From Saccopteryx bilineata (taxonomy: Eukaryota > Chordata > Mammalia > Chiroptera > Emballonuridae): a stretch of DNA of 64,000 bases. The position numbers and the translations under genes were made by a program. Positions 46,913-58,632 of the stretch are shown here, piece after piece (within the stretch, counting starts at the first letter, position 1; each line of letters begins with the position of its first letter). The notes under the pieces were generated by a model. It was not told the DNA's origin, made no database searches, and saw only the letters and a list, made by a program, of their open reading frames with translations. Location: assembly GCF_036850765.1 (NCBI RefSeq), contig NC_089498.1, positions 56,161,795-56,225,794 of the forward strand, given 5' to 3'.

Positions 46913-47290
46913 GAGGCCTTGGATGGTGGCTCAGCAGATAGAGAGTCAGCCTGGAGTATGGATGTTTTAGGTTTGATTCCAGGTCAGGGTACACAATAAA
47001 AGCGACTGTCTACTTCTCTTCCCTTCCCTCTCCCCCATCTCTCCCTCTTCCTCTCCCACAGCAGTAGTTCAATTGGTTTGAACATCAACCTGAGGAGCTG
47101 AGAATAGCTTGGTTGGTCCAAGCATTGGCCTCAAGCACTGAGGATAGCTCAACTGATTTGAGCTTCAACCCAAGATGGGGGTTGCAGGATGGATCCCAGT
47201 TGGGGCACATGAGGGAGTCTGTCTCACTATCTCCCCTCTTTTCACTTGGAAAAAGGAAAAAAATTAAAAATAAAAATAAATAAATAAATG
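46913..47290 (+). mobile_element. Old type A SINE
   Basis: Head GAGGCCTTGGATGGTGGCTC, B box GGTTTGATTCC, diverged body and an (AAAT)n tail. No CTCF-like block survives. Confidence 0.8.
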
Positions 47291-47473
47291 GCATTGGTAG
47301 AAATCATACATGTTTGGCAAAGAAAAAGATGCATAAATTTGGGGTTTATAAAACTGTATAAACAGTGATATAATTTATGGAAATCCTATAAAAGAGCTTG
47401 GGTTAAAAGGAGTAAATTATGAGGTTAACTTTGAATAAGGTAAATTGAAGATATCATAGAAATATTTAAAAGA

Positions 47474-47668
47474 GGCCTGGCCTGTGGTGGCATAATGGAT
47501 AAAGTGTTAACCTGGAAGGCTGTGGTTGCTGGTTCAAGACCCAGACTTAGCCAGTCAAGACACATGCAACAAGCAATCAGTGAACAACTAAAGTAAAGCA
47601 ACTATTAGTTGATAATTCTGGCTCCAAACCCCCACCTTTTGTAAAAGCAATAAATAAAATCTTAAAAA
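47474..47668 (+). mobile_element. Type C SINE
   Basis: Head GGCCTGGCCTGTGGTGGCAT, B-box remnant GGTTCAAGACCC and an A-rich tail. Confidence 0.85.
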
Positions 47669-48345
47669 ATATATATCTAAAATTTGTCAAATAGTTAATA
47701 GGACAATATGAGTTGGTAATTCATGGTAATACACTAGAATTATTTAGAATGAGTTTTGGCATATGGTAATTGTTTAATCCCATTTATTATTATTATTATT
47801 ATTATTATTGTAATTCAAAGATTCTAAGGTCATAATAGAAATTTGAACAGAAATGTGCATTTTTGTATTATCTACAAAGTCTCAACAACAAGTAGTACAG
47901 ACCAAAACACTTTCAAATTGTCCAGCACTGGATAAAATAATTAAACATCTTAGATGACCTGTTGTTTAAACTGTGTCCCCCATCAGTTACTGCATGTGGG
48001 ATTCCCTGGGAAGAAAGGACTCTGGGCAAGGCAGATCTTTCATGATGAAGTAAATCCATAGGAGAAGGAAGAGGCTGCTGATATCTAAAGAAAGTCTGCA
48101 GGGAGCATTCCCTAACTCTAGCAACAGATCCTTCCTTGAAGAGGCAATAGGGTAATGAATTACTATGCCCTCCACTCTCCCTGTTATGCATCAACATGTC
48201 TACCATACTCTTAGGTGAAACTGTTTAACCTGGTTATTCCTAAATTACTAATATCCTGTGTCGATGGCATATACTTTGTGAAGTCTTGCTACAAATTTTC
48301 TTTTTAAAGCTTGAATGTGATCAAAAGAATACTGGTTTGGAAGGA
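47669..48345. other. Unrecognised DNA with (TTA)n and a GC-balanced block
   Basis: (TTA)n at 47785-47808. The block 47890-48260 is less AT-rich than its surroundings and holds a 97-codon minus-strand open frame (47913-48206). I see no known domain in it. It could be an unrecognised LTR or ancient repeat. Confidence 0.4.
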
Positions 48346-48697
48346 AGATATAAAAATATCTTTTTACACAGATAACCTTATTGTTTATGTAATACAAAAA
48401 CATTCCTAGAATTAATAAGCATTTACAAGAATGTTTTTAAAAGACAATAAACAAAAGTCAATCTTTTCCCATATACCATCAATAAACAAGTGGGATTTTA
48501 AATTAAAAACATAATAACATTTACATTAGCAACTAAAGAAATAAAAATTAAGCATAAATTTAATAAAATATGTACAAAATATCTGTTTATATGATAAAAA
48601 AATACAAAAATCTGACGAGAAATATCAAATAAGAATGAAATAAATTGAAAGCTATTCCATGTTCTAAGGTAGGAAGACTCAATAATATAAAGATGGC

Positions 48698-49106
48698 TCT
48701 GACCAGGCGGTGGCGCAGTGGATAGAGCGTTGGACTGGGATGCGGAAGACCCGGTTCGAGACCCCAAGGTCACCGGCTTGAGACCCCAACGTCACCGGCT
48801 TGAGCGTGGGCTCATCTGGTTTGAGCAAGGCTCACCAACTTGAACCCAAGGTCGCTGACTCCAGCAAGGGGTTACTCGGTCTGCTGAAGGCCCGCAGTCA
48901 AGGCACATATGAGAAAGCAATCAATGAACAACTAAGGTGTTGCAACGCGCAATGAAAAACTAATGATTGATGCTTCTCATCTCTCTCCGTTCCTGTCTGT
49001 CTGTCCCTGTCTATCCCTCTCTCTGACTCATTCTCTGTCTCTGTAAAAAATAAATAAATAAATAAAATTTTAAAAAAATTCTTTAAAAAAATAAAATTAA
49101 AAAAAA
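48698..49106 (+). mobile_element. Type B SINE in L1, 11-bp TSD
   Basis: Nearly full-consensus head (CTGACCAGGCGGTGGCGCAG) with B box. A 24-bp GGTCACCGGCTTGAG-type unit is duplicated at about 48769-48802. TSD ATAAAGATGGC at 48687-48697 and 49107-49117. Confidence 0.95.
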
Positions 49107-49865
49107 ATAAAGATGGCAGTTATTTTCAACCTATAGATTCAATGCAATATTAAAATTCAGGAAGTTATTTTGTGGATATAGAGAAAATAATTTAAAGTTT
49201 ATTCTAAAGTTTTATAAGCTGCAGAAGACCCAACACAATATTGACAAAGGACATTATTGTAGTACTGGCATTACCTGACTTTCACACTTTACATAAAGCA
49301 CATTGATCACACTGTGGTAAGGCGAAAGAACAGACAACTAGATCAATGGGATACAATAGAAAGGTTCTAAACCCAAACAAACAGATCTTTGACAAAGAGC
49401 AAAGGCAATACAATAAAGCAAAAACAATCTTTTCAACAAATGGTCCTGGAACAACTGATCATCCATATGTACAGAAATGAATTGTGACCCTGACCTTATA
49501 CCCTTCACAAAAATTGGATCACAGACCTAAATATAAACATAAAACTATAAAAATTCTAGAAGATAACATATAAAAAAACCTATACGACCATAAATTTAAA
49601 AATATTACTTTAATTAGAAAAAGTCACAACTCATAAAAGAAATAATTGATAAGCCAGACTTTATTAATTAAAAATATTCTGTAAAAAAAAGAAAAAAAGA
49701 AAGAAAAACATAGTAAAGTGTATAAAAATACCAGCCACAAACTTGGAGAAAATATTCATATTCATAAAAGACACATCTGGCAAAGGACTCATCCAAAATA
49801 CACAAAAAACCTTACAACTCAACAATTAAAAAAAGCAACCAGTTTTAAAAAAAAATAGACCTAAG

Positions 49866-50090
49866 TCCTGACCTGTGGTGGCACAGTGGATAAAGCGTCG
49901 ACCTGGAAATGCTGAGGTCGCCGGTTCGAAACCCTGGGCTTGCCTGGTCAAGGCACATATGGGAGTTGATGCTTCCAGCTCCTCCCCCCTTCTCTCTCTC
50001 TCTGTCTCTCTCTCCTCTCTCTCCCTCTCTGTCTCTCTCTATCCCTCTCTCTGTCCTCTCTAAAAATGAATAAATAAAAAACTAATTTTA
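49866..50090 (+). mobile_element. Type C SINE in L1, 18-bp TSD
   Basis: Intact head and B box (GGTTCGAAACCC). TSD is eight A plus TAGACCTAAG, at 49848-49865 and 50091-50108. Very fresh copy. Confidence 0.96.
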
Positions 50091-50249
50091 AAAAAAAATA
50101 GACCTAAGACCTTAACAAACATTTCCTGAAAGGAGGTATATAGATGGCTAGTAAACATAAAAGATATCCCACTTCATATGCCACCAAGAATATGCAAATG
50201 ACAGCAACAATCAACACTATACACCTATTAGAATGACCATAATCATAAT

Positions 50250-50398
50250 CCTTCCCTGATCAGATAGCTCAGTTGGTTGGAGCGTTGTTCTAACATGTAG
50301 AGCTCACAGGTTTGATCCCAGGTCAGGGCACATACAGAAACATATAGATGTTTCTGTCTCTCTCTCTAAAAAATAAAAAAAATAAAATAAAAAAGTGG
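50250..50398 (+). mobile_element. Type D (VES-like) SINE in L1
   Basis: tRNA-like head (TCCCTGATCAGATAGCTCAG), B box GGTTTGATCCC and a short body with A-tail. Possible TSD CCATAAT on both sides. Confidence 0.8.
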
Positions 50399-50894
50399 CC
50401 ATAATTCAGAGCATTGACAACACCAAATGATGGATAAGAAGTTGAGCAACAGGCATACCCATTCAATTCTATTAGCAATGCAAAATAATATAGGCAGTTT
50501 GGAAAAGAGCTTGGCAATATCTTACAAAACTAAACATACTCCTACCGTACAATCCAGCCATCATGCTCCTTCTTTTACCCAAACATGTTGACATATTATG
50601 TCCATGCAAAAACTTACACAGAGATGTTTATAGCAGCATTATTCACAATTGCCTAAACTTGGAAGGAAAATGACCAAGAGGTCCTTCAGTGGATGAATGA
50701 ATAAATAAACTGTGGAACATCCTGACAATGGAATATTATTCATAGCCCAAAAATAAATGAGCTATCAAACTATGGAAAGAAATAGAGGAAACTTACTACA
50801 GCATTCTGGAAAAGACAAAACAGATGGAGACAGTAAAAGAAATCGGTGGTTGCCAGGGGTTAGGAAGGGAGGAATGAATAGACAGTGCATAGAG

Positions 50895-51268
50895 TTTTGT
50901 TGTTGTTTCTTTTTTTATTTTTGAGAAAGAGAAAGAGAGAGAGAGAATGACAGGCAGATAGAAAGGGAGAGGGAGATGAGAAGCATCAGCTCATAGTTGT
51001 GGTACCTTAGTTGTCCATTGATTGCTTTCTCATATGTGCCTTGACCGGAGAGTTCCAGCCGAGCCAATGACTTATTGCTCAAGCCAGCGACCTTTGGGAT
51101 CAAGCCAGTGACAATGGTGTCATGCCTAAGATTCCACACTCAAGCAGGTGACCCTGCACTCCAGCTGGTTAGTTCTTGCTCAAGCCAGTGACCTCGGCAT
51201 TTCAAATCTGAGTCCTCAGCATCCCAGGCTGACGCTTTTATCAACTGAGCCACTGCTTGGTCAGCCTG
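50895..51268 (-). mobile_element. Type B SINE, long variant, in L1 3' UTR
   Basis: The complement of the head (GCCACTGCTTGGTCAG) is at the right end. It shares the extra internal units of the 40218 copy. The L1 3' UTR resumes at about 51278. Confidence 0.88.
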
Positions 51269-51545
51269 TTTTGTTTTAAGACAGTGAAATTCTTCTCTAA
51301 AATAGTTTAATGGTGGACACATTACATTATATATTTGTCCAAACCCAAGAGGGAACCATAATGTAAACTATGAAGTTTAAATGATAATGATGTGATCAAT
51401 GTAGTTTCATGAGCTGTAACATAGGTACCACTCTGGTGTAAGATATTGGTATTGAGGAAGGCTATTCATGAGTTAGAGCAAGGAATATATGGGAAATCTC
51501 TTGAACTTCATTCAATTTTTCTAATAGTGCTCTAAAAATAGTCTA

Positions 51546-52287
51546 TTGAAAAACTAAGATATTTGTTGTAACATTTTTTGTAATAGTGAAGAGTTAAATG
51601 TCCATTAATATGGAAATGAATGAATAAAATGATCCATGCTGTGATAGATTGTAAATTTGGTTACTTCTTACCTTTTCTGCATCTATGCCCATATAGTGTG
51701 TTGTTGCAAATAGCCCTGACAAAAGCTGAAGCCTATTTCTCCACACTTTGAATCTAGTTTTGCTATGTGACTTCTTTTGTCTAATGGGGCATTAGTAATA
51801 TATGAAACAAGCAGAGCTTGAAAAATGCTTGCATACTGGGGCCCATTCTTTTGCTGTACTTGTAACTCATATATGAATGAGTCTGATCCAGCCTGTTGGA
51901 AGATGAAAGACCATGTAAAGAACTAATACACCTTGGCTAATAGATGCCCAGCTCCAGAGAATGGATGAGTACATGCTAGCACATTCAACCACCAATTGAC
52001 CTCTCAGCTAAACACAGATGCATAAGAAAGCTCACAGAAATCAAACTTTATTAGACCAAATTTTACTAAAACTGTGCAGCTGACCTTTAAAAGCACTAAG
52101 TTTTGGGATAGTTTGTTTCGCATTAATAGATAACTGATACCTATTCAAAAAATTAAATACCATGAAGCAGTATGAAAGAATGACATGATTATGTACATAT
52201 CAGTATACTGACATGAAAAACTTGCTGAGAAAAATTAATAAGAAAAAAAAACAAAACGTGAAGATCTTGTAATTCTACAGGCTAACC
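51546..52287 (+). mobile_element. Second L1 fragment, split by an MLT1 LTR
   Basis: 'ttttttgtaatagtgaagagtt', 'gtccattaatatggaaatgaatg' on the left of the LTR and 'ccatgaagcagtatgaaagaatg', 'actgacatgaaaaacttgc' on the right form one sense L1 ORF2-terminal piece. Confidence 0.65.
51640..52140 (+). mobile_element. MLT1-type MaLR LTR
   Basis: It starts TGTGATAGATTGTAAA and ends with 'actaagttttgggatagtttg' and 'aatagataactgatac', the terminal phrase of MLT1 LTRs. About 500 bp, solo. It sits inside the L1 fragment above, so it is younger than that L1. Confidence 0.75.
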
Positions 52288-52524
52288 CAGTGGTTCTAAA
52301 ACTTTTTGAAATCAGGGTGCATTTAAAATCCTACAAATAATTGTAGGTATACTCTATACAAATTTCTGAGAAATATGTTATAATAATTAAGTCAAATATT
52401 AAAGAAAAAATATATAAAGTCCGAGCTTACTTTTATGGTAGTTAAACAAAATAAACACAACAAAATTAAATTTATTCTGACATTAAAAAATGTTTTTATG
52501 TTACATTTTTTAAGTTACGCTTTT

Positions 52525-52640
52525 TTTAATCTTTTTTTTATTATTATTCATTTTAGAGAGAAGAGAGAGAGACAGGGGGGAGGAGCTGGAAGCATCAACT
52601 CCCATATGTGCCTTGACCAGGCAAGCCCAGGGTTTCGAAC
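52525..52640 (-). mobile_element. 5'-truncated type C SINE
   Basis: Only the body and tail are present. It stops at the B box (GGTTTCGAAC complement side) and lacks the A box, so it has no Pol III promoter. TSD AAGTTACGCTTTT/AAGTTATGCTTTT with one mismatch (52512 and 52641). Confidence 0.88.
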
Positions 52641-52772
52641 AAGTTATGCTTTTTAGAATTTGTAAAAAAGAGGGGTTAAAATAAAAAAACAAAACAAAAA
52701 GTTATCTTTTTATATATAGAGATACATGCTTAGTAAGATTTAGTAAATTCAGCAAGGCCCGGCACAGATATC

Positions 52773-52928
52773 TTAAGCTTTTTCATTCTTGTGTTTATGA
52801 GAAACATGAGCCTGATGTGTCCTAGCGATTTCTTCAATGTTTGGCCATTTATTTGAAAGGCAAACTCTCATTTTCTCATCAGTACATTGAAGAATTCCTC
52901 TCTTTTTACTCTTAATTGTGTTGAGTGC
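52773..52928 (-). pseudogene. hAT transposase C-terminal dimerisation domain remnant
   Basis: An uninterrupted 51-codon reading frame ending in TAA encodes ALNTIKSKKR, later MRVCLSNKWPNIEEIA and HVSHKHKNEK. The pattern 'FSAL..IK.K.R', a short linker, then 'LR..LSN..PNI..L' followed by a basic tail is the C-terminus of hAT transposases (dimerisation region) and of domesticated relatives such as ZBED5/SCAND3-type genes. The frame extends upstream a few codons (VWWGFS) to a stop. The BED zinc finger and RNase-H-like core are gone. Preservation of the frame suggests either youth or chance; no sign of a host gene. Confidence 0.75.
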
Positions 52929-53280
52929 AGAAAACCCCCACCATACATATCATCTTAACTTTACACCAAACAAAAGATAGAAGAAACTTGCCTCTAGTCT
53001 TTCCGGGGAACATGGGGAGTAGTGTAAACAATCCAGCACCATAGCTTAACAGCCTTTTGCAACCTAATCAGGCAAGTGAGGTAGGGGGTTGGGCAGACTG
53101 TTGGTTTACAGCCAGTTCCCCACACCTCTGCCCCCCCAAAATGTGAACTTCAAAAACCCTGTTGGTTTTTTGGTCCACAACAGGCACATATTTCTCTGCA
53201 ATACAATAGGGTGCCCCTGGAAATCTTCTAGGGTGCACCAGTTTGCCCTGGTGCACACTTTGACAACCACTGTGCTAACC

Positions 53281-55488
53281 AATAGTCTTGCAATAAATTC
53301 CTTTTTTAAATGTTTTTCTTAAAAAGAAAAAAGGTCATATATAGTTTATGGGATATGAAGATAGTAAAATTGCCTATGCAGTCAGATATATTAATGCCTT
53401 CAAACTTACCAAACAAGACTGGAGGGATAGCTTTTGTTACAGATGAAAATATCGCAATATAAACTCAGATCGTATACCACTACCACGTGTAAGTTACCTA
53501 CATTTTGTGTCATGCTTACCCACATTCACTTGATTCCAGCCAAATAGAGGCAGAAAAGTGCTCATTTATTCACTTGTGGAAATTCAAATTCTTATGAAAA
53601 ATATTTAAAAAACAACCAAATAAATTTATATTTAAAAATTATATTATTCATAGTTTATCTTTGATTTTTCTTATAATTGAGTAGAGAAGAAATAACAAAA
53701 AAACAACTTCAAATGAAATGAGAATATTGTCAGATCATTTTATTGTTTCTGAGAAAATATGGGCAAACTGCTGTGCTCTGCATTTCTAACATCAATTTTA
53801 TTTTCTTCAAAGTAATGTGTTTTTGGAAATCCAAAGTCAAAAAACCCACAGTAATAAAATATATATTTAATGTAAACTCATTCAGAATAATCTGGTGAGC
53901 AAGATCCTTTTCTACCAATGTCTATGAATCATCACTCCAATAGTAGTAAATGTCTTTTTGAAACCAAAGATGACTCTTCTGAGGGCAGGAGGGAATATTA
54001 CAATACATATTCAGAAAAAAAAGTAGAAGTTAACACTGCCATTGTTTATCACTAGAAGTCTTCATTTTTTTCTATAGAACACAAAAGTACAAAATAAGCA
54101 AAAAAGGCATATATGCTTTAAATTTTGATAGAGTTCTTTGTTCTTGAACATAAGACAGTAAGAAGGAAATTTTTCATTTTAAGATCTCACAGACTGTTAA
54201 ATTGTTTATGTCAGTGCTGCATTTATGAACAGCATTGTATCTTAAAAGTACTAGAATATCACGCTGCATTTCTTTGACAACTTTATCATTTGTAATCACT
54301 ATGTTTAAAAAAGACTGGGTAAGTGAACAAAAAGACCGACTATGAAATAAATAAAGATACTATAAAGAGGTTTTTAAATAATTATTAGGAAGAAAATAAT
54401 TTTGTGTATGATAATGCTCCTTTCTCAGTAATTTAGAATTAGTCTTCTGGGTTGCCAAAACTGTACTAGAATGTACAGGTGTGGTAATTGCCTCAAATCT
54501 TATTACACATATTTTATTATATAAATATTAGGTAATTTATCAATTTATTTCAAATTTAGGTTGCAAGACAACATTCTAACAACAATTTATGAAGCTTGGG
54601 AGCCAATTTTCCCCCTTTTGGGAACACACCTCTGAAACTGATTATAGAATATCAAATAAAATAAATATCTTCAAATTAGTTTCTAGCCTCTAAAAAATAT
54701 TTATAATTTAAAAGTATTTTTTGTGTAGCACATTGTATTTATTTTAAATTGTGATCATTGCATTTATGTGCATAATCTGAACATAAATCTAGGAAAGTTG
54801 AGTTATAAATAGATAAATTCAAAGATAGTGAGAAAGATAGTCAGAAATTAATCAATTCACATACAGCTAATTTTAATTGTGTCAAAATTCCTAAGACTCA
54901 GAAAATTTATATTCTATCATTATGTGCATTATACCTCTGAAAAGCTATTGAAGTGAATGTAGGGAACCAAGAATGACATATGTTTGCAAGGATAATTTTT
55001 ACCTGTTATTTTATTGCTATACACCTCTTCCAAAATCTGATTTTAATAAAAAATATCACTTTATTTTTCAATATTATATAAAGTTAAAAATATCTGAGGA
55101 ATGATCATGGAATAAATAATTATTTTATGCTTTTTTTAGATCACTGTTTCATCATAGAAAACTGATTTTATGATTAGCAAAATAAAACTGCTGATATTTT
55201 TAGATTCAAATAGTAATGTTACAGAATTTTCCTAGTTTCTGAGAGACACAAATATTCTGGAATGACATTAAATTACATTCATATAAGGATTGCTTTGTGA
55301 TATTTAACATGAAATAAAAATAATTTATATTATAGTTTACAACACATAGTGATCCTGGAAACAATCCAATACATTCTATTGCCCCCTACACTTGTTTCTA
55401 GCTCTGAGACTATTAATATAAGGATTCAGAAAGATCTTTCTTTCTGCAGTATAAACAACACAAAACCTAGTATATTAAAATAGTCCTA
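53281..55488. other. AT-rich DNA, nothing recognised
   Basis: About 2.2 kb without recognised repeats, genes or RNAs. Confidence 0.5.
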
Positions 55489-55975
55489 AATTTTAAACAT
55501 TAATTAATTCAAAAATAATTATCTAGTGCCTACAATATGCCAGACACTATTATAGCTGGAAGAAAGAAAGCAATGAACAAAATAAAGTTCTATTTTCCTG
55601 GTGTTTAAGTGTGTGTGAAATGGATCAGGAGAGACAAAGAATAAACAAAGAAACAGGTAAATATAGAATATATAAAGTAGAGATTTTTGCTATGATGAAA
55701 TATAAAGTACGTAAGAGAAGAAATAGTGATACAGGTGTCAAGAGTAATATTTCAAAAACTGTGAGTAGGCAGGTTTCTAGGTGAAGGTACCATTTTAGCA
55801 GAAAGCTGAAATAAGTAAAGGAGAAAATATGCAATTAGGAAAAAAAGAGTGTTTGCACAAAGGACGATGATAAAATTCTAAAGATCCAAAATGGTATGTG
55901 CTTGTAGTCTTTGAAGAACAGCAAAAAGATTAGTATGGCTGATGCAAAGAAGAGATAAACAGAAAATGACATCAG
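55489..55975 (+). mobile_element. Ancient L2-like repeat
   Basis: 'tagtgcctacaatatgccagac', 'gcaatgaacaaaataaagttc' and 'gaagaacagcaaaaagattagtatggctg' follow the order of a very old dispersed mammalian repeat. L2 is my best guess for the family. Confidence 0.5.
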
Positions 55976-57088
55976 ACAGTTAACTAAGGATGAATACATT
56001 CATCTTCTGTGTGCAGTAAATTAATTTTTTAAAATTTTAGTAATTACTAATTGTATTTGCTTCATAATAGAACATGATGAGAAGAATTCATCATTAATAG
56101 AAGCATAAGAGAGAAACTCTTGTACCAAAGTATTCAATATGTAGTTTTATGCTGTAGCACAAAGGGAATAAATTTTGAAAGCATTAGTCTGCAGTTATGG
56201 AGGTAATGAGTTTCTCTATTATTGCTTCTTCTTAACTGAAAAAAGAAAACTGAGTACAAAGCAGATGATAAAAATTCAAAGATAAAAACAAAACAAATTT
56301 AAAAGTAGTTAAATGCCAGGAAGATTCAGCTGCCAACTGGCAGTATAGCTGGATTTGTAGATCATCTATCACTTCTAATCCCTTATTTTCCAGCAGCAAC
56401 TGCCTACTGTATATTCAGCTGAGAATAAAGTAAAACACCTGTATCTTGCTTTCACGATAAACATTCTCAAGCCTTCTGCTTCAACACTATTTGCTCCAAT
56501 AGAAATTATTTGGGTCCTCTTAGTTCCACTAAATTTTGTAACCTCATTTGAAAGCTGGGTTATCTGCAATTAATAAAATGTAATATTTTATTTCAATGTT
56601 GTTGATGTTTTGACTGTTTATACCAAATAAAATCAAATTAACAATATTTTCCATGTAAAATAACAAATTATATGTTAACTTCAGTTGCATATTTTTCAAC
56701 ACTAATGCTAAAAAGGTATGCTTACTGTTCAGTGCTTTTATTTGATGGTGAATCGTACCATAACACAGTTTTATCCATGATCTGTGCAAAACAATGTAGG
56801 TGTTATGATGTTTCCATTTGTTATTTGTTATATGAAATAATTTGTAATGTTGTTTTAACTACTGAATATTATTGAGAAAAAAATAATTTCTTAAAATAAT
56901 AGGAAGAGACATTTTTTCCTCTGGTCCCAGTTCTAAGCTATAAAAGACAGTTATTGTGTAGATTTGAAAATAAGAGGAACTAAATACCTAACATACATTG
57001 AACTAAAGTCCTGTTTTAGCTCTTTCGACAAATTAAAAATTATTTTATAATTCATTGTATCAACCAAGAAAAAATAAAATTTCAAAAT
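55976..57088. other. AT-rich DNA, nothing recognised
   Basis: Overlapping open frames at 56375-56875 on both strands lack any motif. Confidence 0.5.
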
Positions 57089-57097
57089 ATTACTTAA

Positions 57098-57295
57098 GCC
57101 TGACCTGTGGTGGCGCAGTGGATAACGCATCGACCTGGAAATGCTGAGGTCACCGGTTCGAAACCCTGGGCTTGCCTGGTCAAGGCACATATGGGAGTTG
57201 ATGCTTCCAGCTCCTCCCCCCTTCTCTTACTCTGTTTCTCTCTCTCCCTCTCTCTCTCCTCTCTAAAAAATGAATAAATAAAAGAAAAAAAAAAG
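57098..57295 (+). mobile_element. Type C SINE with 9-bp TSD
   Basis: Intact head GCCTGACCTGTGGTGGCGCA and B box GGTTCGAAACCC. TSD ATTACTTAA at 57089-57097 and 57296-57304. It lies just upstream of the full-length L1. Confidence 0.94.
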
Positions 57296-57327
57296 ATTAC
57301 TTAAAATTGTAGAATTCGAGGGGAGCC

Positions 57328-57336
57328 AAGATGGCC
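57328..57336 (+). promoter_or_regulatory. YY1-like motif at the L1 5' end
   Basis: CAAGATGGC lies about 10 bases from the element start, the same place as the YY1 site that sets the start of transcription in human L1. Identity of the factor here is inferred. Confidence 0.6.
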
Positions 57337-58632
57337 ACAGAATAGGCAGACGGACCAACTCCCACTTCCCAGAGCCAAGGTGGATTGCAGCTTAAATCTG
57401 AGAACACTCACTGTGAAAGACAAATTTTGGACTGAACTAGGAGGATTCTACAACCAGGGACCCAGGGACTCCTGGGGAGCAGGGACCGGCGCAGCGCCAG
57501 GGAGGAATTTACATGAATGGGAGGGCCATCCAGCGAGTTGCAGGTTCTTATCCCCAAAACTGGAATCCCAACCTAGAGCCCTGGAGCTGGGAGGGGGCTG
57601 ATGGACTATATTTGGCTGAGAAAAAAAGGATACGGTTTGAGAGAAGGAGGCAGGACTCTTAAACCCAAGCTCTGTATTAAAGTAACTGCACGGAGAGCTT
57701 TCCTCACAGCCACTTTTCCAGAGCTCCAGGAAAACACCCTAACCCCTGGGGTGAGTCACTCCCCAAATTTAAAGTGAACCAGTATCACCAGCAAAGGAGA
57801 GAAAGTGCCCGGTCCACCACAGGGTCCCCTACCCTAGCTAGAACAAAGGCGCTTAGAGCCAGGCGCCATAAAAGGGACACAACATAGGGAGTACAGAGGT
57901 CTAAGCTATGCCACCCACAACACTGCTGAGTGCTCGCCTGGGGCAGACAGGCCAGAGGCAGCAGGGCCTGGCTGCAGTTTGAGCGAGCAAGGCAAGCCGG
58001 CCCACAGAGCTCGGTACCGCCGTAACTGTTGGGGCAGCCTCGGCTTGTGCACGCTCTTGCGCCTTGAGTGGCACGCCCTAGGCAGACATGGAGGCCCAAG
58101 AATCAACGGAGAGGTAGCGCGCGGGCACATGTGAGGCCACCAGCTAGGGCGGAGCTCGCTTGGCAGCCGTGGGGAGCCTGGCAGGCATGCAAACCATACC
58201 GGGGTTGGGTGAGCCCTTGGCTGTGATCCCAGCGGAGGTGGAGCCCCAGGGGCAACTGAGTGGGGCAGCATGCATGTGCATGAGTTGCCAGCGACAGCGG
58301 AAGTCACATCAGCTACTGCAGGAATTCCTGCGGCGCGTTAACCTGCTTAGGGTATGGACACGCCCTCAACAGTAATGTCAGCACGAGTGACCTCGGCAGA
58401 TACCCGAGAGGGCGCACGCGATATCCGAGGTGGCAGCTGAGAGCTGAGCCAACCGAGGCAGTCCTGGTGGCGGTCCAGGCAGGTGTGCAGGCACACGCAG
58501 GCCTGACCAGGGCAGCAGTGGTCACGGAGGTGGGCTGGAGCCACCAGCACCTGAACCCAAAAGCCCCGGGCAACAAAAGCAGCAGTGGCCAGGTAGAGAG
58601 ACCACAAAACCGGAGCTAAAATGTTTAGATAG

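Larger units (their letters stand above)
48346..51545 (+). mobile_element. Long old L1 (ORF2 half to 3' UTR) with four SINE insertions
   Basis: Sense L1 pieces occupy 48346-48697, 49118-49865, 50109-50249, 50399-50894 and 51278-51545. Together they run from the ORF2 region just after the RT motif to the 3' UTR ('ggtggacacattacatt', 'tatgggaaatctcttgaac'). Order and orientation are consistent throughout. It is decayed and non-coding. The insertions are described separately. Confidence 0.85.
52288..53272 (-). mobile_element. 985-bp hAT transposon with transposase remnant
   Basis: Left end CAGTGGTTCTAAAACTTT, right end AAAGTGTGCACC-type arm ending TGACAACCACTG. Flanks GGCTAACC (52280-52287) and TGCTAACC (53273-53280) agree at 7 of 8 bases, the hAT-type TSD. 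The body keeps the transposase 3' end on the minus strand. A truncated SINE has inserted into it. Confidence 0.9.

Noticed and set aside
48698..48790. tRNA-like A and B boxes that could be called as tRNA genes (also in every other intact SINE head)
   Set aside because: They are the heads of SINEs with bodies, A-tails and TSDs. No complete cloverleaf with a proper acceptor stem was seen.
57380..58607. GC- and CpG-rich block with many open frames, looking like a promoter CpG island and first exon of a gene
   Set aside because: It begins at an L1 5' end and leads directly into L1 ORF1 and ORF2, so it is the L1 5' UTR.
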